A DNA stretch of 40,147 nucleotides from Clostridium liquoris. GTDB lineage: Bacteria; Bacillota; Clostridia; Clostridiales; Clostridiaceae. This document shows positions 24,418-33,058 of the stretch, in pieces; the first letter of the stretch is position 1, and every line of letters starts with the position of its first letter. The DNA lies in NCBI RefSeq assembly GCF_002995785.1, contig NZ_PVXO01000069.1, positions 1-40,147 on the forward strand, read 5' to 3'. The position numbers were made by a program, and so were the translations under genes. The notes under the pieces were generated by a model. That model was given only the letters and a program-made list of their open reading frames with translations. It was not told the DNA's origin and ran no database searches.

Positions 24418-25695
24418 ATGGAAAAATACACTATAATAATTTCTTTTGATGCAGTAGGCAAAAAAGATTTTGAAATATTAAAGAATATGCCAAACTTTAA
24501 ATACTTAATTCAAAATGGATCTTACTCATCAAATGTGGAATCTGTTTATCCTTCACTAACTTATCCTGCACATGCAACCATTGTTACAGGAAATTATCCT
24601 AAAAATCATGGGATTATAAATAATACTTTACTACAGCCTAAAATGAAAAATCCTGATTGGTTTTGGTATAGAAAATATATAAAAGGAACTACTCTATACG
24701 ATTTAGCAAAAGAAAATGGGCTAAAAACTGCTTCACTATTATGGCCTGTTACTGCTAAGGCAAATATAGATTATAATATGCCTGAGATTTTTCCAAATAG
24801 GATTTGGCAAAATCAAATATCTACTTCACTTTCCGGTGGCAGCAAACTGTTTCAATTTATTGTTAATAAGAAATTTGGCAAGCTAAGGAAAGGATTTGCT
24901 CAACCTTTTCTGGATAACTTTGTAATGAAATCAGCCCTATATTTAATTGAAAATAAAATGCCTAATTTGCTTTTAATCCATTTAACCGATGTGGATCACT
25001 TTAAGCACAATTATGGATGTAATAGTAGCAAAGTACTAGAGGCTTTAAAAAGACATGATTTAAGATTGGGTAAGATAATAAATGTGTTGAAGAAAATAAA
25101 TATATTTCATAAAACTACAATAATAGCTTTAGGGGATCATAGCTTTTTAAATACGGAATATGTAATTAGATTAAACAAATTATTCCTCCAAAAAGGGTTC
25201 ATTTCTCTAAATAATAATGGTGAAGTAAAAGATTGGAAGGTATTTTCAAATTCCTGCAGTGGTTCTGCTTATATATATTTAAAAGATAATAAAGATTCTA
25301 TTTTAAAAGCAAAGGTTATGGAAGAGCTAAAAAACTTTTCTAAAGAAAATAATTGTATAAATAAAATATTAACTTCAAAAGAAGCCTCTTCTTTTGGGGC
25401 AGATGAAAAATGTTTTTTAATGTTAGAGGCTAAAAAGGGATACTACTTTATAAATTCAATAGAAGGAAATATTCTAGAAAAAACAGATAAAAGTTTTTAT
25501 AAAGCCAACCATGGTTATTGTCCAAAAATTAAGGACTATAAAACCATATTCATAGCCAGCGGCCCAAAAATAAAGAAAAATTATGAAATAAAGGAAATGA
25601 GATTAATAGATGAAGCTCCGACTATAGCAAAAACTTTGGATTTAAATTTAGGCAAAGTGGATGGAGCTACTTTAAAGGAAATATTTCTCGCATAG
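24418..25695 (+). CDS. Alkaline-phosphatase-superfamily phosphodiesterase (NPP-like)
   Basis: A 425-residue enzyme of the nucleotide pyrophosphatase/phosphodiesterase type. The N-terminal strand IIISFDAVG carries the first metal Asp; SVYPSLTYPAHATIVTG holds the Thr nucleophile and the YPAHATI signature at about 43-59. HLTDVDHFKHNYG (Asp/His metal ligands), ALGDHSF (Asp-His) and FYKANHGYCP (last His) follow in the expected order. No signal peptide is seen, so it is cytoplasmic or leaderless. The ATG follows AGGTAGGTG by about 10 nt. Its substrate is unknown; the next gene is also a phosphodiesterase, 150 bp downstream. Confidence 0.87.
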   Translation: MEKYTIIISFDAVGKKDFEILKNMPNFKYLIQNGSYSSNVESVYPSLTYPAHATIVTGNYPKNHGIINNTLLQPKMKNPDWFWYRKYIKGTTLYDLAKENGLKTASLLWPVTAKANIDYNMPEIFPNRIWQNQISTSLSGGSKLFQFIVNKKFGKLRKGFAQPFLDNFVMKSALYLIENKMPNLLLIHLTDVDHFKHNYGCNSSKVLEALKRHDLRLGKIINVLKKINIFHKTTIIALGDHSFLNTEYVIRLNKLFLQKGFISLNNNGEVKDWKVFSNSCSGSAYIYLKDNKDSILKAKVMEELKNFSKENNCINKILTSKEASSFGADEKCFLMLEAKKGYYFINSIEGNILEKTDKSFYKANHGYCPKIKDYKTIFIASGPKIKKNYEIKEMRLIDEAPTIAKTLDLNLGKVDGATLKEIFLA

Positions 25696-25845
25696 CAGCA
25701 TAATAAATTTTTTTTAATTAAATGAGGTTTTGGGCACCAATATATATAGACACCATTTTAAAAATAAATTATAATATATTTACTTGCAATATGTTTTAAA
25801 ATTCAAAATATAGATACATCATTAAGCCATTAGAAAGTTGGTGAC

Positions 25846-26733
25846 ATGACTATGATTAAGAATAAAGAAATAAAATTCACGTATCTATATAAAAATTTTT
25901 TAATTCCCTTTATCCCACTTATTGTTTTTATTGCTTTGATTTTTATACCATCTACAGTTTTATTTAGCTCTCCAAAACACAAGGAAAATATTTTTATAAC
26001 TGCACATAGAGGTAATTCTTCAGAAGCTCCTGAAAATACTTTAAGTGCTATAAAATATGCAATTAATTCAGGAGTAGAATATGCAGAAATTGATGTACAG
26101 GAAACAAAGGATGGACAAGTAATCTTACTTCATGATAATAATTTCAAGAGGGTAAGTGGGTATGACAAAAATATATGGGAAGTAAACTATGATGAGATTA
26201 AAAATTATGATGTTGGAAGTCATTTTAATAATAAATTTAGAGGAGAAAAAATACCTACTTTAGAAGAAGTAATAAAGGCCTCTAAAGGCAAAATTAAACT
26301 TAATATTGAAATAAAAGCTAATGGCCATGAAAAAAACTTAGTTTTCAATGCTTTAAATATAATTAAGAAGGAAGATTTCAACAAATATTGTATAGTAACT
26401 TCTTCAAATTATAATGTGTTAAAACAGGTTAGAAAATTAGACCCTTCTATTAAAATTGGCTATATAACTCGTGTCAAATCAAAAGGTATTGAAAATATGG
26501 ATGTAGATATTTATAGTTTAGATGGTGATATAGTAAATAGAAAATTTATAGAAAAGGCTCATAAAAATGGAAGACAAGTTTACGTTTGGACCATAAATAG
26601 AGAAGATGCTATGGTGAAATATATCAATTTAGGAGTAGATAGTATAATAACAGATTACCCAAATAGGCTTAAATTAATTATAGATAGAAAAAACAAGCAA
26701 ACTTTGCTAGGTAATATGGTAAAAGAAATTTAA
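25846..26733 (+). CDS. Membrane-anchored glycerophosphodiester phosphodiesterase
   Basis: A 295-residue protein with one N-terminal TM helix (about 20-42) and an outside GDPD domain. FITAHRGNSSEAPENTLSAI (about 50-69) gives the HRG...PENT catalytic start, EYAEIDVQETKDGQVILLHDN gives the Glu/Asp metal ligands and second His, and LNIEIK continues the barrel; the end VYVWTINRED...GVDSIITDYP is typical. It cleaves glycerophosphodiesters to glycerol-3-phosphate and an alcohol, and may act on lipid or teichoic-acid products. The ribosome-binding site (GGTG) is weak. The gene converges on the DUF2284 gene with a shared hairpin between them. Confidence 0.92.
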   Translation: MTMIKNKEIKFTYLYKNFLIPFIPLIVFIALIFIPSTVLFSSPKHKENIFITAHRGNSSEAPENTLSAIKYAINSGVEYAEIDVQETKDGQVILLHDNNFKRVSGYDKNIWEVNYDEIKNYDVGSHFNNKFRGEKIPTLEEVIKASKGKIKLNIEIKANGHEKNLVFNALNIIKKEDFNKYCIVTSSNYNVLKQVRKLDPSIKIGYITRVKSKGIENMDVDIYSLDGDIVNRKFIEKAHKNGRQVYVWTINREDAMVKYINLGVDSIITDYPNRLKLIIDRKNKQTLLGNMVKEI

Positions 26734-26735
26734 TT

Positions 26736-26763
26736 AGAGGATAGTGAACCATCACTATCCTCT
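26736..26763. terminator. Convergent hairpin
   Basis: AGAGGATAGTG and CACTATCCTCT form a near-perfect stem with a short loop. It lies between the GDPD stop and the last codons of the opposing DUF2284 gene, whose stop at 26755 it contains. T-runs are weak. Confidence 0.6.
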
Positions 26764-27324
26764 AGTCTTATTCTTAAATAGCAATAATGATATATAAGCA
26801 ATAGAATCTTCTGAATAACTAAATTTTAATCCACAGGATTTTAATAATTCTCCTAAATCAATTCCACATGCCTCTGCAGAAGGCACTGCTATTTCAGGGT
26901 GTATGCACTTTTCCCCATGTAAATATGCACATTTATTACAAATTTCACACTGCCCTGCACCCATTGGAAAAGTATCCATATCCACATATTTTTCCTTAAT
27001 AAATTTAGTTATGTTTCTCAAAAAGTCATTATGTAAATCTCTAGCCTTAGCCAACCCCTCTTTATCGCTTATACCATCTATTTTATTTAGGGTTTGAAAT
27101 ACAATTCCATTTTCAAATTTCATTATTTTTCTTTTTAGCTCTTCTATTGAACCTATAGCAGGTGGGCACATCCAGTTACTTCCATAATGACCACATAAAT
27201 TATCCTCACAGTATTTTCTAAACTTATTTGAAAATACTAAGTTTTTAGGTTTAAAGTATTTTGCGTAGGCTGCCCCTTCATTTAAAATGTCCTCAATAAT
27301 GTTTTCATAATTTACACTATCCAT
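26755..27324 (-). CDS. DUF2284 metal-binding protein
   Basis: A 189-residue, Cys-rich soluble protein of the DUF2284 family. CEDNLCGHYGSNWMCPP (about 34-50) and CEICNKCAYLHGEKCIHPE (about 125-143) supply the conserved Cys residues, and PSAEACGIDL is also a family block. The Cys pattern suggests an Fe-S cluster or zinc site. No reaction is known. The ATG follows AGGAGG by seven bases. It ends in the convergent hairpin and lies 68 bp after the Fic gene, on the same strand. Confidence 0.82.
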   Translation of the reverse strand: MDSVNYENIIEDILNEGAAYAKYFKPKNLVFSNKFRKYCEDNLCGHYGSNWMCPPAIGSIEELKRKIMKFENGIVFQTLNKIDGISDKEGLAKARDLHNDFLRNITKFIKEKYVDMDTFPMGAGQCEICNKCAYLHGEKCIHPEIAVPSAEACGIDLGELLKSCGLKFSYSEDSIAYISLLLFKNKTRG

Positions 27325-27392
27325 TCTTTAACCTCCTAATTATAAGTGTTTAAACTTAATTAATCATCCACTTTAAGCCATATTAAAAATTA

Positions 27393-28085
27393 TTAATATC
27401 TTTCTAAGCAATTATTATATAAAAAATCAAATATATTGTCAGCTTCTCTTGTATTGTAGAATTCAACCATTAGAGTGTTAAACTGCAATCTATCCTTTGC
27501 TTTTATATTAAATATTCCTTGGCCATTTGATATTAAAATCATATTGGATACGAGCCTGGAAGTCCTTTTATTCCCATCATAATAAAATTGATTTAAAGTT
27601 CCCCATAAAAATATCTCAAAAGCCAACTCTGTTTTACTTTTACATCTTTCTATTAATTTAGGCAATTCATTTTTAAAGATGGTTTCTAATTCTTCAGCTC
27701 TTGGAGGAATAAATTCTGTACCAGCTATTCTAACTTGACCAGTTCTAAATACACCACTAATTAAAGCTTCATCTTTAGCAACTATATCATTAAATTTATT
27801 AAAAATATTAATATCAATTGATACATTGTTTTGGATTACTAAATCAAATAAATAATTCCAAGCATTTCTAATGCTATAAATTTGTTGTTCATCACTTACT
27901 TTATGACCACCTATAGTAATTCCGTCAAGTAAAGTTTGTACTTCCGGATAAGTAAATGGATTCCCTTCTAAACTAGCCATATTAAATACTACATCTGGCA
28001 ATAATTTTTTAGCTAAAATTATTAATCTTCTTGTATCTAATGCAGGTGTTATGTCCTCATAGGATTTAGTCCTATTAAATAGCAT
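27393..28085 (-). CDS. Fic family protein with Gln in place of the catalytic His
   Basis: A 230-residue protein with the Fic fold: an N-terminal SLEGNPFTYPEV segment (about 38-49, resembling the (S/T)xxxE(G/N) inhibitory motif, with Met at the S/T position), and the motif QFYYDGNKRTSR near 170. The usual HPFx(D/E)GN(G/K)R motif needs His as general base for AMP transfer. Here Gln aligns with it, while GNKR and the following TSR are kept. Fic proteins with IQPF-type motifs are known, and their activity is unclear. The ATG follows GGTGAG by five bases. No antitoxin gene is adjacent. Confidence 0.82.
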   Translation of the reverse strand: MLFNRTKSYEDITPALDTRRLIILAKKLLPDVVFNMASLEGNPFTYPEVQTLLDGITIGGHKVSDEQQIYSIRNAWNYLFDLVIQNNVSIDINIFNKFNDIVAKDEALISGVFRTGQVRIAGTEFIPPRAEELETIFKNELPKLIERCKSKTELAFEIFLWGTLNQFYYDGNKRTSRLVSNMILISNGQGIFNIKAKDRLQFNTLMVEFYNTREADNIFDFLYNNCLERY

Positions 28086-28383
28086 ATTATCTCACCGCTA
28101 CTCAAAATATAGTCAAATATATCCATATTGAAAAATATCTTTGATGAAGTTTTTGTATCTTTACTATTTGTTTTTGGATATTTTGATGAGTAGCCTCTCC
28201 TTTCTTTTCAATTTGCAAAATTACTATAAAATAATTATACAATGATTATAATATTATGTAAAGTTATGGCAATACCCTTCATTGACAAAAGCATAGGCAA
28301 AGTATAGAATTATAGAAGTTTTTAATACTAAGAATATATCCAAATTATTAAAATAATACATGTTACTTAAAAAGGAGATAAAT

Positions 28384-29523
28384 ATGGCAAATTCATTCGA
28401 TAAATTAAATTTAAATACAAAATTAATAGAGGGCTTGAAAAAAGAAGGTATTAATGAACCTACCAATATTCAAATAGAAGCAATACCCTTAGCTTTAGAA
28501 AATAAGGATATAATAGGTGAATCAGAAACAGGAAGTGGAAAAACCTTAGCTTATTTACTTCCTATATTTCAAAAGATAAATAGTGATAAAAAAGAAATGC
28601 AGGCTATAATTTTAGCTCCTACCCACGAGCTGGTTATGCAAATAGATAAGGAAATAAAACTTTTATCACAAAATTCCGAAATGCCTATAACTTCTGCTGC
28701 TATAATAGGAGAGGTTAATATACAAAGGCAAATTGAGAAATTAAAGAAAAAGCCTCATATAATTGTAGGCTCTACAGGAAGAATATTTGAACTTATAAAA
28801 AAGAGAAAAATAAGTGCTTATACCATTAAAACCATTGTCATTGATGAAGGTGATAGGATGCTAGACGAAAGGAATTTAGCTGGAGTAAAAGATGTGATAA
28901 AAACTACAATGAAAGACAGACAATTAATGGTATTTTCAGCTACCATAACTGAAAGAACTATCAATGTTGCAAAAAATTTGATGAAGGAGCCAACAGTTAT
29001 AAAGGTTGAAGAAAAAACATTAGTTAATCCCAATATTGATCATATGTATTTTATTGCAGAGCAAAGGGATAAAATTGAAACTTTAAGGAAATTGGTAGCC
29101 TCTATAAAACCAGAAAGAGCTATTGTATTTATAAATAAAGGTGAAGAAATAGAATTAACTACATTAAAACTTCAATATCACCATATTAAGGCCTATGGAA
29201 TATACGGCAATGCCCCAAAGGAAGAACGTAAAAAAGCCTTAGAGGGATTTAGAATGGGAAAAATTCAACTTTTAATAGCTTCAGATTTAGCAGCTAGAGG
29301 ATTGGATATAAAAGGTGTAACTAATATATTTAATTTAGATTTACCTGAAGATCCAAAGGAATATCTACATAGGGTTGGTAGAACTGGCAGGGCTGGAAAC
29401 TCTGGTACCGCTATTTCTATAGTTACAGAAAAAGAAACTTCATTGCTTAGAAGATACGAGAAAGAATTAAATATAAAGATTGAAGGTAAAAAAATATATA
29501 GGGGAATTATTCACAGCCTATAA
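28384..29523 (+). CDS. DEAD-box family RNA helicase (DEGD variant)
   Basis: A 379-residue helicase with both RecA domains and no extra C-terminal RNA-binding domain. Q motif region FDKLNLN...PTNIQIEAIP, Walker A SETGSGKT, motif Ia APTHELV, Ib GSTGRI, motif II VIDEGDRML, III FSATI, IV AIVFINKGEE, V ASDLAARGLDI and VI HRVGRTGRAG. Motif II reads DEGD in place of DEAD; the two acidic residues needed for Mg-ATP are kept. Such short helicases remodel RNA, for example in ribosome assembly or cold growth. The ATG at 28384 follows AAAGGAGATAAAT; an in-frame ATG at 28360 lacks a site. Confidence 0.93.
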   Translation: MANSFDKLNLNTKLIEGLKKEGINEPTNIQIEAIPLALENKDIIGESETGSGKTLAYLLPIFQKINSDKKEMQAIILAPTHELVMQIDKEIKLLSQNSEMPITSAAIIGEVNIQRQIEKLKKKPHIIVGSTGRIFELIKKRKISAYTIKTIVIDEGDRMLDERNLAGVKDVIKTTMKDRQLMVFSATITERTINVAKNLMKEPTVIKVEEKTLVNPNIDHMYFIAEQRDKIETLRKLVASIKPERAIVFINKGEEIELTTLKLQYHHIKAYGIYGNAPKEERKKALEGFRMGKIQLLIASDLAARGLDIKGVTNIFNLDLPEDPKEYLHRVGRTGRAGNSGTAISIVTEKETSLLRRYEKELNIKIEGKKIYRGIIHSL

Positions 29524-29524
29524 T

Positions 29525-29549
29525 AAAAAAATTGTAACCAATTTTTTTA
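29525..29549 (+). terminator. Terminator of the helicase gene
   Basis: AAAAAATTG, a 4-nt loop and CAATTTTTTT follow the stop codon directly; heptamer-like GACAGAGGACAATTG units come next. Confidence 0.8.
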
Positions 29550-29904
29550 GTTGACAGAGGACAATTGGCAATTGACAGTTAAGGGCAACTTTTCTCCACA
29601 ATAGAATTAACATAAAGATTTTAATTGTGCCATGGGACAATAAATAAAAGGAAGTAAAATGTTGCATACTCATTGAGAATGTATGGCTAAAATAGACAAG
29701 ATAGCTCATTACAAAGTCCTGCGGATCTTCAAGCAACTCATTTTTTGATATCAATGCTATGAGTTTACTCATCCTTTTAGGGGTTAGAAAATGGTTAAAT
29801 ATTTATGAAAATCCATAATATATTTTTCTATTTTTAAATAATTTTTAGTTTTATACACATAATATATTTACATTACTTATTTATTTTAAAGGAGGATAAA
29901 CATT
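29550..29904. other. Gene-poor stretch before the YvlD-like gene
   Basis: It begins with heptamer-like repeats (29550-29580) and a TTTTCTCC block. The rest contains one weak minus-strand ORF that I rejected and a GAGT/ACTC palindrome near 29760. It should include the promoter of the next gene; nothing else is recognised. Confidence 0.45.
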
Positions 29905-30267
29905 ATGGCTGATAAAAACACAGAACAGGAAAAACCAGGTATATTACATTATATAGTAAGACTTATACTAGTTGCAATAGTGCTTGGCATAACATCATTT
30001 TTAACCCCTGGTTTTACTATTAGAGGAATGTGGTCAATGATACTGGCAGCAGTTGTAATAACAGTAATAGATGTTTTAGTAGAGAGCTTTATGGGAGTTG
30101 ACGCATCACCCTTTGGAAAAGGGTTTAAAGGATTTGTAATTGCAGCAATAATAATATACTTAACACAATTTTTAGTACCTAATATGAAGGTATCTATAAT
30201 AGGTGCTATACTAGCTGCAATAGTTATTGGAATAATAGATGCTATAATACCTGGTAGAGTTATGTAG
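29905..30267 (+). CDS. YvlD/phage-holin-4-superfamily membrane protein
   Basis: A 120-residue protein with four hydrophobic segments after a short charged N-terminus. ILHYIVRLILVAIVLGITSFLTPGF and ILAAVVITVIDVLVESF match the YvlD-like family often named 'phage holin family'. In Bacillus such proteins belong to envelope-stress operons; a holin function is not implied. The ATG follows AAAGGAGG by 11 bases. A strong terminator (30274-30298) follows. Confidence 0.8.
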   Translation: MADKNTEQEKPGILHYIVRLILVAIVLGITSFLTPGFTIRGMWSMILAAVVITVIDVLVESFMGVDASPFGKGFKGFVIAAIIIYLTQFLVPNMKVSIIGAILAAIVIGIIDAIIPGRVM

Positions 30268-30273
30268 GATAAG

Positions 30274-30298
30274 AAAAGACGACACTGTCGTCTTTTTT
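30274..30298. terminator. Bidirectional terminator
   Basis: AAAAGACGACA and TGTCGTCTTTT form an 11-bp stem with T-runs on both strands. It serves the YvlD-like gene and, before the insertion, the HD-GYP gene. Confidence 0.8.
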
Positions 30299-30335
30299 AG
30301 TTAGTCTATAACTAAAGATTTAACCTGTGAACTCA

Positions 30336-30356
30336 CCACCACTTTAGAAGTGGTGG
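30336..30356. repeat. Right-end hairpin of the TnpB element
   Basis: CCACCACTT, 3-nt loop, AAGTGGTGG. It sits about 35 bp past the tnpB stop, in the place where IS200/IS605 elements carry the subterminal hairpin cut by TnpA and where the omega-RNA ends. Confidence 0.75.
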
Positions 30357-30389
30357 CTTCTTGGGTAATACCTTCTAATGAAGATAAAT

Positions 30390-31415
30390 TTACCAAGCTA
30401 ACAAGGCAGAACCAGCCTCTTTTATATTTAGTGCTGCATTATAATCTCTATCTATAATACAGCCACAATTTTCACATTTATATATTCTATCTGATAGTTG
30501 TAATTTTTCTTTCATAGTTCCACAATTACTGCACATTTTGGAAGATGGAAACCATTTATCTATTTTGATAAGTTGCTTTCCCATATCTTCTAACTTATAC
30601 TTTAGAAAATTCCTAAATGTTCCAAACCCATTATCGGCTAATGATTTACCTAGCTTTAAGCATTGTCCTACTGCCCTCAAGTTTATATCTTCTACTATTA
30701 TTGCATCATATACTTTTGCTAGATTATATGCTTTTTTATGAAGCCAATCTTTTCTTTGTTCTGATATTTTGTTTTGTATTTTTGAAGGAGTTTGCTTTTC
30801 CAGAGTATAATATTCTACTGTGAAGCTTATATAATATTGATTTCTACAATTCTTTGATAATGTAACACTTTTTATAATGCTGTTTTCGGGCAATTGTCTA
30901 TGATTAACGAATTTAATAGGCTCTTTTAATTTAGGTATCTTAACATACTTTTCATCTACTATTGATACAGTGCCATTTTGATTATTGGTGGTGAAAGAAT
31001 CCTGATTTTTTCTTTTACTTTTGAAGTTTGGAATACCCTTTAAGTCCTTGAATGTTAATTCTTTGCCTAAAGTTTCAACTTGCTTCAATGCTTTTTTTGA
31101 GTATGTTTTACCATCAAATTCACTATTGTATTTTTTTATGGCATCCCTAAAATTAAGCTGTACATTTGCAAAAGCTAATGAATCTATTTCTTTCATATAC
31201 TCATAACCTTTTTTTATTATTGCTGGTGTTGGCAAGTGTATAGCCTTGTAATCAATTTTTCCGTTAATAAAATTTTTCTCATGAAGCTGTTTATACAGCA
31301 TATCAACATATAAGTTATACATTTTTCTACTACAACCAAAAGCTTTCTCTAGGTATACCATTTGTTCTTTATTAGGTTTTAGCCTAAATCTATACCCCTT
31401 ATTTTTCTTAATCAC
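30390..31415 (-). CDS. tnpB: TnpB with RuvC-I deleted in frame
   Basis: A 341-residue TnpB (IS200/IS605 OrfB) against the usual 370-430. The N-terminal part is normal (MIKKNKGYRFRLKPNKEQ, then FGCSRKMYNLYV, then GIPNFKSKRKNQDSF). After YYISFTVEYYTLEKQTP the protein jumps to QNKISEQRKDWLHKKAY, a place that normally follows RuvC-I by about 60-80 residues. RuvC-I, with its first catalytic Asp, is therefore absent, while RuvC-II (IIVEDINLRA), the zinc finger (CSNC...CENC) and RuvC-III (IDRDYNAALNI) remain. It should not cut DNA but might still bind guide RNA and target. Frame and ends are otherwise intact; the ATG follows GAGGTGAAAATC. Confidence 0.87.
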   Translation of the reverse strand: MIKKNKGYRFRLKPNKEQMVYLEKAFGCSRKMYNLYVDMLYKQLHEKNFINGKIDYKAIHLPTPAIIKKGYEYMKEIDSLAFANVQLNFRDAIKKYNSEFDGKTYSKKALKQVETLGKELTFKDLKGIPNFKSKRKNQDSFTTNNQNGTVSIVDEKYVKIPKLKEPIKFVNHRQLPENSIIKSVTLSKNCRNQYYISFTVEYYTLEKQTPSKIQNKISEQRKDWLHKKAYNLAKVYDAIIVEDINLRAVGQCLKLGKSLADNGFGTFRNFLKYKLEDMGKQLIKIDKWFPSSKMCSNCGTMKEKLQLSDRIYKCENCGCIIDRDYNAALNIKEAGSALLAW

Positions 31416-31612
31416 AGATTTTCACCTCATTTATTACTCTTCCCCTATACTTGTATCTAAATTCATTTGTTTACCATATTTATAGCCTTACTCCTTATTT
31501 AGGATATATAATCTATGATAATTCATCGAAAAATTATTATTTTATGTATCGAACCTAAAATAATAAGAGGGCTATCCATCTCCCACCTAAGAGGATGGAA
31601 GAATTCCGCCCA

Positions 31613-32451
31613 TTATGTTAAATCTTTACGTTTCTTTAAATCTATAAAATTATCATTATTAAGTAGTAATGGACAAGATAAATTATTTACGTCGATTTGT
31701 ATTATTTTGCATACATCATTATTATCAAGCAAGACCTTCTCTCCTATGTAGTAATTTACTATATGTTCTATAAATATTTTGCTATAATTATAATCTAATT
31801 TTCCTAAGCTATCCCTTTGAATAATCTCTAATGCACCAAAAGGATCTTTTCTTTTTCTATAAATTCTGTTAGAGTTTACTGCATCAAAAGTATCTGCTAT
31901 AGCTATAATTTTTGCAAATTCGTTTATCTCATCACCTTTTAACCCTAATGGATATCCAGATCCATCCATTCTTTCATGATGCATTAATATTCCATACCCA
32001 ACAGATGCATTTAAAGTAGTCATATTTTTAACCAAATTATATGCTATAATTGGGTGCTTCCTTATTTCTTTAAACTCTTTCTCTGTAAGTCTTGTTTGCT
32101 TATACAATATGCTTTTATCTATTTTGCTCTTGCCAAAATCATGTAATGTAGCTGAATAAGCTAATAAATTTAATTTTGTTTTATCATAGCCTATCCACTT
32201 TCCCAAAAGCAGACTTAAAGCGGCTACATTTACTGAATGTTTAAATATACAATCTTCCCCGCTGCCCTCCAAAACTATATTCTTAATTATAGTACTTGGA
32301 GAATTCAATTCATCCATAATTTTTTTATTATTCCTTCAGTAATTTCTACTCCTTTAGAAACCAAAATAGAGTCATTATTCATTATATTCTCAGCAGTAAT
32401 CATTCCCGGTTGTAGATCCTTTACATTAGTATGGAGTACTTTATTATTCAT
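31613..32451 (-). pseudogene. HD-GYP domain protein, frameshifted and cut at its 3' end by the TnpB element
   Basis: From an ATG at 32451 the frame reads an N-terminal DUF3391-like part (LQPGMITAENIMNNDSILVSKGVEITEGIIKK) and stops at 32305. A run of seven A at 32326-32320 (minus strand) lies at the end of this part. One base more, or a -1 slip, continues into the second frame, MDELNSPSTIIKN, which holds the HD-GYP domain: FKHSVNVAALSLLLGKW, TLHDFGKSKID, HHERMDGSGYPLGLKGDEI and ADTFDAV. HD-GYP proteins hydrolyse cyclic di-GMP. The second frame alone (ATG 32317) is 234 residues and may be translated. The TnpB element sits in the last codons. Confidence 0.8.
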
Positions 32452-32601
32452 CCCATCAACCCCTTAACGGAAAAGCAAAATTATTTTAATATTGTATAAT
32501 CTGTATACTAATTATAACATTCCATGAATTATCTTACAATAAGACAATCTTATTGAAATACATTAACTGGCTAAGATGGTAGAATCCTAGATTTATTCAG
32601 C

Positions 32602-33048
32602 TTATTCACTGATCAATTCTTGTTTGTCTACATAAAAATTATACAAAAGTCCACCTAGTATAAGAATACTTCCTAAGATCTTTCCCTTTGATACCACATT
32701 AACTGTTAAATAATCTATGAGGATACCTGTGGCAATTTGTCCAATAAAAATTAATAAAGTTGAATATATGGTAGGAATCTTAGGTATTATAACATTAGAT
32801 ACAGATACAACAATAACACCTATAGCCCCTCCTAAATACGCCCAAGCAGGAACACCATGTAATTTATCAAAGGATATGTTTATTCCCCCCTCCATAATAA
32901 GAAGCATTATAGAAGTTCCAATTAAACCTACCACATAATTTATAAATGTTCCTTGAAATACCCCTATTTTCTTCCCCAAACTAGAATTTATCACCATGGA
33001 TAAGATAACCATAGCACCTGTTATAAATGCAAGTATAATATACATCAT
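32602..33048 (-). CDS. Small DMT-superfamily permease (DUF606/YdcZ), second of a pair
   Basis: A 148-residue protein with five hydrophobic helices, of the DUF606/YdcZ family in the drug/metabolite transporter superfamily. GAMVILSMVINSSLGKKIGVFQGTFINYVVGL and VPAWAYLGGAIGVIVVSVSNVIIPKI are typical. It pairs with the paralogue ending 10 bp upstream; such half-sized DMT proteins usually act as heterodimers. The substrate is unknown. The ATG pair follows GGAGGGGAATT. Confidence 0.85.
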   Translation of the reverse strand: MMYIILAFITGAMVILSMVINSSLGKKIGVFQGTFINYVVGLIGTSIMLLIMEGGINISFDKLHGVPAWAYLGGAIGVIVVSVSNVIIPKIPTIYSTLLIFIGQIATGILIDYLTVNVVSKGKILGSILILGGLLYNFYVDKQELISE

Positions 33049-33058
33049 AATTCCCCTC

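Larger units (their letters stand above)
30325..31616 (-). mobile_element. TnpB-only IS200/IS605-type element
   Basis: About 1,292 bp holding one tnpB and no tnpA. The right end (minus strand) has a perfect 9-bp hairpin at 30336-30356 (CCACCACTT/AAGTGGTGG), and the left end has an imperfect one (CCATCCTC...GGGAGATGG, about 31575-31598), as in this family. Limits are inferred from the host gene. Outside the element are GTTAAATCTTTA (31617-31628) and TAAAGATTTAAC (30313-30324), which join into a 24-bp palindrome that would complete the HD-GYP gene with codons DLTLNL and a stop. Confidence 0.7.

Noticed and set aside
29518-29772. Minus-strand ORF of 84 codons after the helicase
   Set aside because: Its second half runs through the dispersed repeat and the helicase terminator, and its start has no spaced ribosome-binding site. 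The first 45 residues look somewhat protein-like but no family is recognised.
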